Of a stretch of 64,000 nucleotides of DNA, positions 49,767-58,623 are shown piece after piece. Under the pieces are notes generated by a model, which worked only from the letters and a program-made list of their open reading frames with translations, was not told the origin of the DNA and searched no databases. The DNA is from Roseateles_B sp051857535 (GTDB taxonomy: Bacteria; Pseudomonadota; Gammaproteobacteria; Burkholderiales; Burkholderiaceae_C), in assembly GCF_051857535.1 (NCBI RefSeq), contig NZ_JBPZGY010000003.1, forward strand, positions 1-64,000, written 5' to 3'. Position numbers and translations under genes: made by a program. Numbering within the stretch: the first letter of the stretch is position 1; the number at the start of each line of letters is the position of its first letter.

Positions 49767-52478
49767 ATGTCCGCGCAGCCCCAGTCCACCCCAGGCGCAG
49801 CCGCCCACGACACCGACGCCCTCGAGACCCAGGAATGGCTGGACGCGCTGTCCGCCGTCATCGGCGAGGAAGGCAGTGAGCGGGCCCACTTCCTGCTCAA
49901 TACCCTGATCGACCATGCCCGCCAGGCCGGCATCGACGTGCCGTTCTCGGCCACCACGCCCTACGTCAACACCATCCCGGCTGACCAGGAGGCGCGCTGC
50001 CCCGGCAATATCGAGATCGAGAAGCGCCTGCGCGCCTACATGCGCTGGAACGCCATGGCCATGGTGGTGCGGGCCAACCGCCTGAACCCGGCGGACGGCG
50101 GTGACCTGGGAGGCCACATCGGCTCCTTCGCCTCCCTGGCCTCCATGCTGGGCGCTGGCTTCAACCACTTCTGGCATGCCGAAAGTGAAAAGCACGGCGG
50201 CGACCTGCTCTACATCCAGGGCCACAGCGCCCCCGGCATCTACGCCCGCGCCTTCCTGGAAGGCCGCCTGAGCGAGGCCCAGCTGGACAGCTTCCGCCAG
50301 GAGGTCGATGGCAAGGGCCTCTCCAGCTATCCCCACCCCAAGCTGATGCCGGACTTCTGGCAGTTCCCGACCGTCTCGATGGGCCTGGGCCCGCTGATGG
50401 CCATCTACCAGGCTCGCTTCCTGAAGTACCTGCACGCCCGCGGCATTGCCGACACCGCCAACCGCAAGGTCTGGGCCTTCATGGGTGACGGCGAGATGGA
50501 CGAGCCCGAAAGCCTGGGCGCCATCGGCCTGGCCGCGCGCGAGGGCCTGGACAACCTGGTCTTCGTGATCAACTGCAATCTGCAGCGTCTGGACGGCCCG
50601 GTGCGTGGCAACGGCAAGATCATCCAGGAGCTGGAAGGCGAGTTCCGCGGCAGCGGCTGGAACGTGATCAAGCTGATCTGGGGCAAGGGCTGGGACGAGC
50701 TGCTGGCGCGCGACAAGAGCGGCAAGCTGAAAGCACTGATGATGGAGACGCTGGACGGCGACTACCAGGCCATGAAGGCCAACGACGGCGCCTACGTCCG
50801 CAAGCACTTCTTCGGCAAGTACCCCGAGACCGCCAAGCTCGTCGAGCACATGAGCGACGAGGAGATCTTCGAGCTGCGCCGCGGTGGCCACCAGCCCGAG
50901 AAGGTCTACGCCGCCTTCCACGCCGCCCACAACAACAGCTCGGGCCAGCCCACCGTGCTGCTGGTGAAGACCGTCAAGGGCTATGGCATGGGCAAGGCCG
51001 GTGAAGGCAAGAACACCGTCCACCAGACCAAGAAGCTGACGGACGAGGACATCAAGTACATCCGCGACCGCTTCGGCATCCCTGTGCCGGACAGCGAGCT
51101 GCCCAAGCTGCCGTACTACAAGCCGGCCGATGACACGCCGGAAATGCGCTACCTGCACGAGCGCCGCCAGGCCCTGGGCGGCTACCTGCCCAAGCGCCGC
51201 GTGAAGGCCGATGAGAGCTTCACCACGCCGCCGCTGGACACCTTCAAGGCCGTGCTGGAGCCCACCGCGGAAGGCCGCGAGATCTCGACGACCCAGGCCT
51301 ATGTGCGCTTCCTGACGCAGCTGCTGCGCGACAAGGAGCTTGGTCCCCGCGTGGTGCCCATCCTGGTGGACGAGGCCCGCACGTTCGGCATGGAAGGCCT
51401 GTTCCGCCAGATCGGCATCTACAACCCCAAGGGCCAGCTCTACACCCCGGTCGACAAGGACCAGGTGATGTACTACCGCGAGGACAAGGCCGGACAGATC
51501 CTGCAGGAAGGCATCAACGAGGCCGGCGGCATGGCCAGCTGGATCGCTGCCGCCACGAGCTATTCGACGAACAACCGGGTGATGATCCCGTTCTACGTCT
51601 ACTACTCGATGTTCGGCTTCCAGCGCATCGGTGACCTGGCCTGGGCGGCGGGCGACATGCAGGCGCGCGGCTTCCTGCTGGGCGGCACCTCGGGCCGGAC
51701 CACGCTCAACGGCGAGGGCCTGCAGCATGAGGATGGCCACAGTCACATCCTGGCCGGCACCATCCCCAACTGCATCTCCTACGACCCGACCTTCGCGCAC
51801 GAGGTCGCCGTGATCATGCACAACGGCCTCAAGCGCATGGTGGAGAACCAGGAGAACGTGTTCTTCTACATCACCCTGCTCAACGAGAACTACCCGATGC
51901 CGGGCCTGAAGGCCGGCACCGAGGAGCAGATCCTCAAGGGCATGTACCTGCTGGATCCGGCTTCGGCCGGCAGCGCGCTGCAGGTCAACCTGCTGGGCTC
52001 GGGCACCATCCTGCGCGAGTCCATGGCGGCCAAGGAGCTGCTGGAGCAGGACTGGGGCGTCGGCGCCCACATCTGGTCCTGCCCCAGCTTCAATGAGCTG
52101 GCCCGCGACGGCCAGGACGCCGAGCGCTGGAACCTGCTGCACCCGACCGAGACGCCTCGTGCCTCCTTCGTGGCCCAGCAGCTCAGTACCACCAGCGGCC
52201 CGGTGATCGCCTCGACCGACTACATGAAGAACTACGCGGAGCAGATCCGCGGCTTCGTGCCGGCCGGCCGCTCCTACAAGGTGCTGGGGACCGACGGCTT
52301 CGGCCGCTCGGACTTCCGCACCAAATTGCGCGAGCACTTCGAGATCAATCGCCACTACATCGTCGTGGCCGCGCTGAAGAGCCTGGCTGACGAAGGCAAG
52401 CTGCCTGTCGCCAAGGTGGCCGAGGCGATCGCGAAGTACGGCATCAAGGCCGACAAGATCAATCCCCTGTATGCCTGA
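49767..52478 (+). CDS. aceE: Pyruvate dehydrogenase E1 component, homodimeric type
   Basis: Thiamine-diphosphate enzyme that decarboxylates pyruvate and acetylates the E2 lipoyl groups. The protein has 903 residues, the normal size. The cofactor motif is GDGEMDEPESLGAIGLA through NLVFVINCNLQ near 235-275. Other landmarks are RYMRWNAMAMVVRAN-like near the start, the DFWQFPTVSMGLGP segment and the late LLNENYPMPG. AAGGAGA precedes the ATG at 49767. It heads the operon with aceF and lpdA; the gap to aceF carries a REP-like repeat. Confidence 0.96.
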   Translation: MSAQPQSTPGAAAHDTDALETQEWLDALSAVIGEEGSERAHFLLNTLIDHARQAGIDVPFSATTPYVNTIPADQEARCPGNIEIEKRLRAYMRWNAMAMVVRANRLNPADGGDLGGHIGSFASLASMLGAGFNHFWHAESEKHGGDLLYIQGHSAPGIYARAFLEGRLSEAQLDSFRQEVDGKGLSSYPHPKLMPDFWQFPTVSMGLGPLMAIYQARFLKYLHARGIADTANRKVWAFMGDGEMDEPESLGAIGLAAREGLDNLVFVINCNLQRLDGPVRGNGKIIQELEGEFRGSGWNVIKLIWGKGWDELLARDKSGKLKALMMETLDGDYQAMKANDGAYVRKHFFGKYPETAKLVEHMSDEEIFELRRGGHQPEKVYAAFHAAHNNSSGQPTVLLVKTVKGYGMGKAGEGKNTVHQTKKLTDEDIKYIRDRFGIPVPDSELPKLPYYKPADDTPEMRYLHERRQALGGYLPKRRVKADESFTTPPLDTFKAVLEPTAEGREISTTQAYVRFLTQLLRDKELGPRVVPILVDEARTFGMEGLFRQIGIYNPKGQLYTPVDKDQVMYYREDKAGQILQEGINEAGGMASWIAAATSYSTNNRVMIPFYVYYSMFGFQRIGDLAWAAGDMQARGFLLGGTSGRTTLNGEGLQHEDGHSHILAGTIPNCISYDPTFAHEVAVIMHNGLKRMVENQENVFFYITLLNENYPMPGLKAGTEEQILKGMYLLDPASAGSALQVNLLGSGTILRESMAAKELLEQDWGVGAHIWSCPSFNELARDGQDAERWNLLHPTETPRASFVAQQLSTTSGPVIASTDYMKNYAEQIRGFVPAGRSYKVLGTDGFGRSDFRTKLREHFEINRHYIVVAALKSLADEGKLPVAKVAEAIAKYGIKADKINPLYA

Positions 52479-52510
52479 CCACTCCCGAGGCGCGAAAGCG
52501 CTGAGCCAAG

Positions 52511-52554
52511 GCCCCCTCAAGGGGGCGGGCTTGGCAGCCCGGCAAAGCCGGATC
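52511..52554. repeat. REP-like intergenic repeat, copy 1
   Basis: A 44-bp element in the aceE-aceF gap: hairpin GCCCCCTCAAGGGGGC (52511-52526), a ten-base spacer and hairpin GCCCGGCAAAGCCGGATC (52537-52554). The same arrangement recurs after aceF. Such GC hairpins may cushion mRNA ends or bind a protein. Confidence 0.85.
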
Positions 52555-52616
52555 TGCAAGCCCCGCTCGGGAAGGCACGCGCTGCGTGACGCAACGAATT
52601 CAACGGAGACATCCGC

Positions 52617-54263
52617 ATGGCAATGCTTGAAGTGAAGGTGCCCGACATCGGGGACTTCAAGGACGTGGCAGTGATCGAGCTGCTGGTGAAGGTGGGCGAC
52701 ACCATCCAGGTCGACCAGAGCCTGGTGACGGTCGAGAGCGACAAGGCCTCGATGGAGATCCCCTCGACCCAGGCCGGCGTCGTGAAGGAAGTGAAGGTCG
52801 CCGTGGGCGACAAGGTCAACGAGGGCAGCCTGCTGCTGATCGTGGAAGGGACGGGCGCCGCAGCGACTGCCGCCGCTGCGCCTGCGCCTGCTGCTGCCCC
52901 CGCTGCACCCACTGCACCCACTGCACCCGCTGCACCCGCTGCACCCGCTGCGCCTGTTTCGGGCGGCGGCCTGGTCGACGTCGTGGTGCCGGACATCGGC
53001 GACTTCGACGAGGTCAGCGTGATCGAGGTCTTCGTCAAGGCAGGCGACACCATCCGTGTCGAGCAGAGCCTGATTACTGTCGAGAGCGACAAGGCCTCGA
53101 TGGAGATTCCGTCCTCGCATGCCGGCGTGATCCAGGAGCTGAAGGTCAAGCTGGGTGACAAAGTCGCCAAGGGCACGCTGCTGGCCGTGGTGCAGACCGT
53201 GGCGGGCGCTGCGCCTGCAGCAAGTGCAACTGCACCTGCTGCTGCCGCACCTGCTGCTGCACCCGCAAGCGCAAGCGCCTCTGCGCCCACGCTGCCCGCG
53301 CATGAACCCACTGCCGCGAAGGGCCGCCTGCCGCATGCCTCGCCAACCATCCGCAAGCTGGCCCGCGAGCTGGGCGTGCCGCTGGGGGAAGTGAAGGGCA
53401 GCGGTCCCAAGGGACGCGTGCTGGAGTCCGATGTGCAGGGCTTCGTCAAGGCCGTGATGACCGGCCAGACCCAGACCGCCGCGCAGAAGGCCGCCGCGCC
53501 CGCGGGCGGCGCCGCTACCGGTGGCGCCTTCCCCGGCCTGCTGGCCTGGCCGCAGGTGGACTTCGCCAAGTTCGGTCCCATCGAGCGCAAGGAGATGGGC
53601 CGCATCAAGAAGATCTCGGGCGCCAACCTGCATCGCAACTGGGTGGTGATTCCGCACGTCACCAACCACGACGATGCCGACATCACCGACCTCGAGGCCT
53701 TCCGCGTTCTCTTGAACAAGGAAAACGAGAAGAGCGGCGTCAAGGTCACCATGCTGGCCTTCATGATCAAGGCCGCCGTGGCCGCGCTCAAGAAGTTCCC
53801 CGAATTCAACGCCAGCCTGGATGGCGACACGCTGGTGCTGAAGAACTACTTCCACATCGGCTTCGCAGCGGACACGCCCAACGGCCTCGTCGTGCCGGTG
53901 ATCAGGGATGCCGACAAGAAGGGCATCGTCCAGATCAGCCAGGAGATGGCCGAGCTGGCCAAGAAGGCCCGTGACGGCAAGCTGGGCCCGGCAGACATGA
54001 GCGGTGGCTGCTTCACCATCTCGTCCCTGGGCGGCATCGGCGGGCGCTACTTCACGCCCATCATCAATGCGCCCGAGGTGGCCATCATGGGCGTGTGCAA
54101 GAGCCAGATCGAACCCAAGTGGGACGGCAAGGCCTTCCAGCCGCGCCTGATGCTGCCGTTGAGCCTGAGCTGGGATCACCGCGTGATCGACGGCGCGGCG
54201 GCTGCGCGCTTCAACGTGTACTTCGCTTCCCTGCTTGCCGACTTCCGCCGCATCGCTCTTTAA
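52617..54263 (+). CDS. aceF: Pyruvate dehydrogenase E2, dihydrolipoyl acetyltransferase
   Basis: A 548-residue E2 with two N-terminal lipoyl domains, each with the lipoylated lysine in VESDKASMEIPS near residues 43 and 159, Ala/Pro-rich linkers, a peripheral E1/E3-binding domain (PSPTIRKLARELGV-like, near 244-280) and the catalytic core with DHRVIDGA close to the C-terminus. The first linker is built from five 9-base units at 52905-52949. ACGGAG precedes the ATG at 52617. The lipoyl domain is strongly related to that at the N-terminus of the lpdA product, indicating duplication. Confidence 0.95.
   Translation: MAMLEVKVPDIGDFKDVAVIELLVKVGDTIQVDQSLVTVESDKASMEIPSTQAGVVKEVKVAVGDKVNEGSLLLIVEGTGAAATAAAAPAPAAAPAAPTAPTAPAAPAAPAAPVSGGGLVDVVVPDIGDFDEVSVIEVFVKAGDTIRVEQSLITVESDKASMEIPSSHAGVIQELKVKLGDKVAKGTLLAVVQTVAGAAPAASATAPAAAAPAAAPASASASAPTLPAHEPTAAKGRLPHASPTIRKLARELGVPLGEVKGSGPKGRVLESDVQGFVKAVMTGQTQTAAQKAAAPAGGAATGGAFPGLLAWPQVDFAKFGPIERKEMGRIKKISGANLHRNWVVIPHVTNHDDADITDLEAFRVLLNKENEKSGVKVTMLAFMIKAAVAALKKFPEFNASLDGDTLVLKNYFHIGFAADTPNGLVVPVIRDADKKGIVQISQEMAELAKKARDGKLGPADMSGGCFTISSLGGIGGRYFTPIINAPEVAIMGVCKSQIEPKWDGKAFQPRLMLPLSLSWDHRVIDGAAAARFNVYFASLLADFRRIAL
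52905..52949 (+). repeat. Five 9-bp units encoding the first E2 linker
   Basis: GCACCC(A/G)CT occurs five times in tandem and encodes alternating Ala-Pro-Thr/Ala triplets of the flexible arm between lipoyl domains. In-frame units can expand or shrink by slippage without frameshift. Confidence 0.85.
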
Positions 54264-54285
54264 CCACCCCCTACGCGCTTCGCGC

Positions 54286-54329
54286 GCCCCCTCAAGGGGG
54301 CACGCGCGACGGCCCGGCGAAGCCGGATC
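54286..54329. repeat. REP-like intergenic repeat, copy 2
   Basis: Same 44-bp architecture as copy 1: GCCCCCTCAAGGGGGC (54286-54301), a ten-base spacer of different sequence, and GCCCGGCGAAGCCGGATC (54312-54329). It lies between aceF and lpdA, flanked by GCGCG runs. Confidence 0.85.
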
Positions 54330-54395
54330 CGCGCGCGTCGCTTGATCATCCTGGCCGTGCCATCATCGGCGCGCCTTGAAGACATGGAGACAGAC

Positions 54396-56198
54396 ATGGC
54401 ATTGCTAGAAGTGAAGGTCCCGGACATCGGCGACTTCAAGGACGTGGCCATCATCGAGCTGCTGGTCAAGGCCGGCGACACGGTGAAGGTCGACCAGAGC
54501 CTGCTCACCGTCGAGAGCGACAAGGCCTCGATGGAGATCCCGTCGACGCACGCCGGCGTGGTCAAGGAACTCAAGGTGAGCCTGGGCGACAAGGTCAACC
54601 AGGGCACCGTGATCCTGATGCTCGACAGCGAGGCTGCAGCGGCCCCCGCTGCGCCTGCAGCGACTGCGACTGCGACTGCACCGGCGCCTGCCGTGGTGGC
54701 CCCGGCGGTGCCCCTGCCCGCGGGCAGCTACAGCGGCGCCGCTGACATCGAGGCCGACGTGCTGGTGCTGGGCGGCGGCCCCGGCGGCTACTCGGCCGCT
54801 TTCCGCGCGGCTGACCTCGGCCTGAAGGTCGTGCTGGTCGAGCGCTACGCCACCCTGGGCGGCGTCTGCCTCAACGTGGGCTGCATCCCGTCCAAGGCCC
54901 TGCTGCACGTGGCCGCCGTGATGGACGAAGTCAGCCACATGGCCGAGCTGGGCGTGGACTTTGGCGCGCCCACCGTGAACATCGACAAACTGCGCGGCCA
55001 CAAGGAAAAGGTCATTGGCAAGCTGACCGGCGGTCTCTCGCAGATGGCCAAGATGCGCAAGGTGACGGTCGTGCGCGGCTACGGCAGCTTCATCGACCCC
55101 TACCACCTGAGCGTGGAAGAGACCACCGGCACGGCCCAGGACAAGACGGGCACGAGCAAGGTCGTGCGCTTCAAGAAGGCCATCATCGCCGCTGGCTCCG
55201 CTGCCGTGCGCCTGCCCTTCCTGCCGCAGGACGATCGCATCGTCGACTCCACCGGCGCGCTGCAGCTCAAGGGCACGCCCAAGAAGATGCTGATCATCGG
55301 CGGCGGCATCATCGGCCTGGAGATGGGCACTGTCTACTCGACCCTGGGCGCGCGCCTGGACGTTGTCGAGATGATGGACGGCCTGATGCAGGGCGCGGAC
55401 CGCGACCTGGTCAAGGTCTGGGAGAAGATGAACAAGCCGCGCTTCGACAAGATCATGTTGAAGACCAAGACCGTCGGGGCCGAGGCCACGCCGGAGGGCA
55501 TCAAGGTGCAGTTCGAAGGCCTGGACGGCACGAAGAGCGAGGGCGTCTACGACCTCGTGCTGCAGGCCGTGGGCCGCACGCCCAACGGGAAGAAGATCGC
55601 CGCCGACAAGGCCGGTGTGGCCGTGAGCGACCGCGGCTTCATCAACGTCGACGTGCAGATGCGCACCAATGTGCCCAACATCTTCGCCATCGGCGACATC
55701 GTCGGCCAGCCCATGCTGGCGCACAAGGCGGTGCATGAGGCGCATGTGGCGGCCGAGGTCATCGCCGGCGAGTTGCTGGGCGACGAGAAGCTCAGCAAGA
55801 GCCAGTTCGACGCCCGCGTGATCCCCAGCGTGGCCTACACCGACCCGGAAGTGGCCTGGGTGGGCCTCACCGAGGAGCAGGCCAAGGCACAGGGGGTGAA
55901 GGTCAAGAAGGGTCTCTTCCCCTGGGCGGCGTCCGGCCGCGCCATCGCCAACGGCCGCGACGAGGGCTTCACCAAGCTGCTCTTCGATGAGGAGACCCAT
56001 CGCATCGTGGGCGGCGGCATCGTCGGCACGCATGCGGGTGACATGATCGGCGAGATCGCCCTCGCCATCGAGATGGGCGCGGATGCCGTGGACATCGGCA
56101 AGACCATCCACCCGCATCCCACCCTGGGCGAGAGCATAGGCATGGCCGCAGAGGTCGCGCACGGCAGCTGCACGGACGTGCCTCCGGCACGCAAGTAA
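54396..56198 (+). CDS. lpdA: Dihydrolipoyl dehydrogenase with N-terminal lipoyl domain (PDH E3)
   Basis: A 600-residue E3, longer than the usual 470 because it carries its own lipoyl domain (lysine in VESDKASMEIPS near 43) and an Ala/Pro linker before the flavoprotein. FAD motif GGGPGGYSAA is near 126, the redox disulfide in GGVCLNVGCIPSKA near 157-162, the NAD motif IIGGGIIGLEMG near 303 and the His-Glu pair in HPHPTLGESIG near the end. The ATG at 54396 has GGAGA upstream; a second ATG 12 bases earlier is possible. A strong terminator ends the operon. Confidence 0.94.
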   Translation: MALLEVKVPDIGDFKDVAIIELLVKAGDTVKVDQSLLTVESDKASMEIPSTHAGVVKELKVSLGDKVNQGTVILMLDSEAAAAPAAPAATATATAPAPAVVAPAVPLPAGSYSGAADIEADVLVLGGGPGGYSAAFRAADLGLKVVLVERYATLGGVCLNVGCIPSKALLHVAAVMDEVSHMAELGVDFGAPTVNIDKLRGHKEKVIGKLTGGLSQMAKMRKVTVVRGYGSFIDPYHLSVEETTGTAQDKTGTSKVVRFKKAIIAAGSAAVRLPFLPQDDRIVDSTGALQLKGTPKKMLIIGGGIIGLEMGTVYSTLGARLDVVEMMDGLMQGADRDLVKVWEKMNKPRFDKIMLKTKTVGAEATPEGIKVQFEGLDGTKSEGVYDLVLQAVGRTPNGKKIAADKAGVAVSDRGFINVDVQMRTNVPNIFAIGDIVGQPMLAHKAVHEAHVAAEVIAGELLGDEKLSKSQFDARVIPSVAYTDPEVAWVGLTEEQAKAQGVKVKKGLFPWAASGRAIANGRDEGFTKLLFDEETHRIVGGGIVGTHAGDMIGEIALAIEMGADAVDIGKTIHPHPTLGESIGMAAEVAHGSCTDVPPARK

Positions 56199-56253
56199 GC
56201 AAGCCTGCTGACCCGGCGCGGCCTGGCCCTGAGCGGCAGGGCCTGCCCCGGCA

Positions 56254-56285
56254 CCCCGGTGACACCTGTCGCCGGGGTTTTTTTT
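56254..56285 (+). terminator. Rho-independent terminator of the aceE-aceF-lpdA operon
   Basis: CCCCGG pairs with CCGGGG around an inner GACA/TGTC pair and is followed by eight T residues. It lies 55 bases after lpdA. The following gene must start downstream of the T-run. Confidence 0.92.
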
Positions 56286-56384
56286 ATGGGCAAACGGGCA
56301 CGCGCCCCTGAGCCCCGATTCATGGGACTTTCAAGGCGAGGGCTCAGGCGCACACTCAGGGCTACGCTGTTCCCGCCGAGCATC

Positions 56385-57149
56385 GTGAAGAACCGCCATC
56401 TCGCCACGATCCTGCTGCTGGTCGCCGTCCTGGGCCTGCACTGGCCGGCATCGGCGCAGGTGCCGCGCGAGCTGCACTACTTCGACATCCCGCCCATGAT
56501 GTACACCGATGCCCAGGGGCGTGCGGCCGGCAGCCTGGTCGAGCGTCTGCGCAAGGCATGGCCCGCCGAGCTGGCCATGCCTCCCCTGGTCCCCGCTCCC
56601 CTCAAGCGCTCCCTGCAGGACATCCTGCAAAGCGTGGAGCCGATCTGTCTCGTGGGTGTGTTCAAGACGCCGGAGCGTGCGGCGGGCGCCTGGTTCTCGG
56701 GGCCTCTCTACCGGGAGTCGCCCTCGGTCTTCCTGGCCACGCGCAGTGCCGCACTGCGCATGCGCAGGTTTCCCAGCGCGCAGGCCCTGGTCGAAGATCC
56801 CGGCCTGCGGCTGCTGCTGACTGACGGCGCCTCCTACGGCCCGCAGCTCGACGCCTGGTTGCGGCAGCGCGGGTCAGGCGTGCTGCGCGTGAGTGCCCCA
56901 CCTGCGCGCCAGGTCCACATGCTGCTGCGCGGGCATGCGGACTTCATGTTCACCGACCTGGACGAGGCCTCCCACCTGTTGAGGGACCTCGGCACGGCGG
57001 CGCGCGCCCTGGAGGTGGTGATGCTGCCTGGCATGGTGGAGTCACCGACGCGGCACCTGATGTGTCAGCGGGAGCTGGACCGGCGCTGGCTCGAGACGGT
57101 GGATGAAGCGCTGCGCAAGCTGGACAATGCCCTGCCCCCTGGCTCCTGA
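56385..57149 (+). CDS. Extracytoplasmic solute-binding-like protein (family 3 type)
   Basis: A periplasmic protein of about 254 residues with a signal peptide (HLATILLLVAVLGLHWPASA) and the pattern of small amino-acid-type binding proteins: ELHYFDIPPMMYTDAQGRAAG at the start, a middle YRESPSVFLATRS, and RQVHMLLRGHADFMFTDLDEA as the second-lobe motif. There are no ABC permease genes nearby, so it may be a stand-alone sensor protein. The GTG at 56385 puts the signal peptide at the N-terminus; ATGs at 56286 and 56322 would add basic residues. The frame from 56259 overlaps the terminator and is rejected. Confidence 0.7.
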   Translation: MKNRHLATILLLVAVLGLHWPASAQVPRELHYFDIPPMMYTDAQGRAAGSLVERLRKAWPAELAMPPLVPAPLKRSLQDILQSVEPICLVGVFKTPERAAGAWFSGPLYRESPSVFLATRSAALRMRRFPSAQALVEDPGLRLLLTDGASYGPQLDAWLRQRGSGVLRVSAPPARQVHMLLRGHADFMFTDLDEASHLLRDLGTAARALEVVMLPGMVESPTRHLMCQRELDRRWLETVDEALRKLDNALPPGS

Positions 57150-57361
57150 TACGGCGCAGTCTGCCCCCCGGCGCGGTCGTGTTTCATGGAAAACCCGAAG
57201 CTCCTGGGCGCTTGCAGGCCAAGAGAATGCGCAGCCCTTGACGCGCGCCCTGCTCAGGCCTCGCTAAACTTGCCCCCGATTTGCAGTGCGCATGAAAGCA
57301 TCCGGCCAGGCATGCGCGCGGGGTGACGGAGCCGTACCGGACGGCGGACATGGGGTAGGGA

Positions 57362-58270
57362 ATGAAGGACAACAGGACACTGTACGAACTGCTCGGCGTG
57401 CGACCGCAGGCCACCGCCACGGAAGTGCGCACGGGCTACCGCCTCGAACTGGACGCCTTGGAGGCTCAGCGGGCGAGCCTGTCCGCCCAGGATTTCAATG
57501 ACAAGGTCCAGCTGCTTCGCGTGGCGTTCACCACGCTCAACGATCCGATCTCGCGGGCGGGCTATGACGCCGACCTGGACGCGGCCGCCAAGGCCGCTGC
57601 GGCGCTGAGTGTCGGCGGAGCCCTGGCCACGACAGCCTCGGTGTCCGGCGCGCGCGCCGACGCCCTGGGCCTGCGCGCTGACGCCCTTGCCTTGCGTGCC
57701 GATGCGCTGATGGCCCGGGCCGACATCCCGCCCTCCGGCATGGGGCGGGACGGGCTGTTCAGCGACTGGTCGCCGGCCTTGCGCCGCGTCGTGAGCGTGT
57801 CGGTGCTGCTGTTGCTTGTCCTGGGTGTTTCGCTGGGCGTCTCGCGCTGCACCACGAAGGCCGCGCGCGAGCAGATGGAGCTGCGCGAGGCCCAGGAGCG
57901 GCGCGCCTCGGAACAGGCCATGCTCCAGGACTACTACCAGACCTATGGCGTGCGCCCGGCCAACAGGGCCGAGATGGAACTCATGGAAGCGGAGCGTCGC
58001 CGCAAGGAGAACGCCGAGCGCCAGGCCGCCACGGACAACCGCCGGGCCGAGGATGAGCAGCGTCGCTGGGAGGAGGAATCCCGTCGGCGTGGCGAGGAAG
58101 CCTCCCGCAATGTCCAGCAGGCCCTGGAAGCAGCCCGCGAAGAGCAGCAGCGCCTCAAGTTCGAGGCTGAGCAGCTCGCGCTGGAGATCTCCCTCACCAC
58201 CAACGACGTGGACCGCAAGCGCCTGCAGCTGCGGCTGCGCCAGTTGAAGGAACGGATGAAAGACGAATGA
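57362..58270 (+). CDS. Membrane-anchored J-domain-like protein without HPD
   Basis: A 302-residue protein. The first 65 residues are laid out like a J domain (TLYELLGVRPQATATEVRTG and, later, FTTLNDPISRAGYDADLD), but the HPD tripeptide required to stimulate DnaK is missing, where NDKVQLLRV appears instead. A helix at about 140-160 (VVSVSVLLLLVLGVSLGV) anchors it, and a long Glu/Arg-rich coiled coil follows to the end. A short Ala-Asp-Ala-Leu-Arg repeat lies at 97-120. Its stop overlaps the next start as ATGA. A scaffold for the true J protein at 58624 is inferred. Confidence 0.8.
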   Translation: MKDNRTLYELLGVRPQATATEVRTGYRLELDALEAQRASLSAQDFNDKVQLLRVAFTTLNDPISRAGYDADLDAAAKAAAALSVGGALATTASVSGARADALGLRADALALRADALMARADIPPSGMGRDGLFSDWSPALRRVVSVSVLLLLVLGVSLGVSRCTTKAAREQMELREAQERRASEQAMLQDYYQTYGVRPANRAEMELMEAERRRKENAERQAATDNRRAEDEQRRWEEESRRRGEEASRNVQQALEAAREEQQRLKFEAEQLALEISLTTNDVDRKRLQLRLRQLKERMKDE

Positions 58271-58623
58271 GCCAGCGCCGCCGCGCCCTTGCAGGCCTGC
58301 TGGCTGTGGCAGGGGGCGTCGTCCTGCTCGCCGCCTGCCAGAAGCCGCTGGCGCCTGAGCAATTCGTCGGCCGCTGGAAGTCCTCGCGCCTGAGCACGCC
58401 CTTGGTGATGCGCGCCAATGGCGACTGGGAGATCCGCGATGGCGAGGACGCCGTGCTGCAGTACGGCGTCTGGCAGCTGGATGGGCAACGCCTGGTCTGG
58501 ACGATCCTGGATGCCGACGGCGCCGTCAAGCACGACGCCAACCAGATCCTGTCCGCCGAACCCAGGCGCTTCGTCCTGCGAGAGCGGGATGGTGCCCAGA
58601 CGAGCTTTGAGCGGCTGGACTGA
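58267..58623 (+). CDS. Small lipoprotein between two J-domain-related genes
   Basis: A 118-residue lipoprotein with lipobox LLAAC, lipidated Cys24, followed by a compact beta-rich domain (FVGRWKSSRLSTPLVM, DWEIRDGED, GVWQLDGQRLVWTI) like small lipocalin-like or repetitive beta-strand proteins. The beginning FVGRWKS resembles many lipocalin-type lipoproteins. Unrecognised beyond that. The start overlaps the upstream stop (ATGA), and its own stop is followed directly by the GTG of the next gene, so all three are translated in series. Confidence 0.78.
   Translation: MSQRRRALAGLLAVAGGVVLLAACQKPLAPEQFVGRWKSSRLSTPLVMRANGDWEIRDGEDAVLQYGVWQLDGQRLVWTILDADGAVKHDANQILSAEPRRFVLRERDGAQTSFERLD

Noticed and set aside
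52905..52949. Five regular units as a CRISPR-like array
   Set aside because: Units are 9 bases without spacers and are coding for an Ala/Pro linker.
49527..54179. Antisense 1550-codon open frame across aceE and aceF
   Set aside because: It is the shadow of two highly conserved genes in GC-rich DNA; its composition is low-complexity and the real products are unmistakable.
56259..56384. ATG at 56259 as start of the solute-binding-like protein
   Set aside because: It lies inside the terminator stem of the PDH operon; the signal peptide starts much later.
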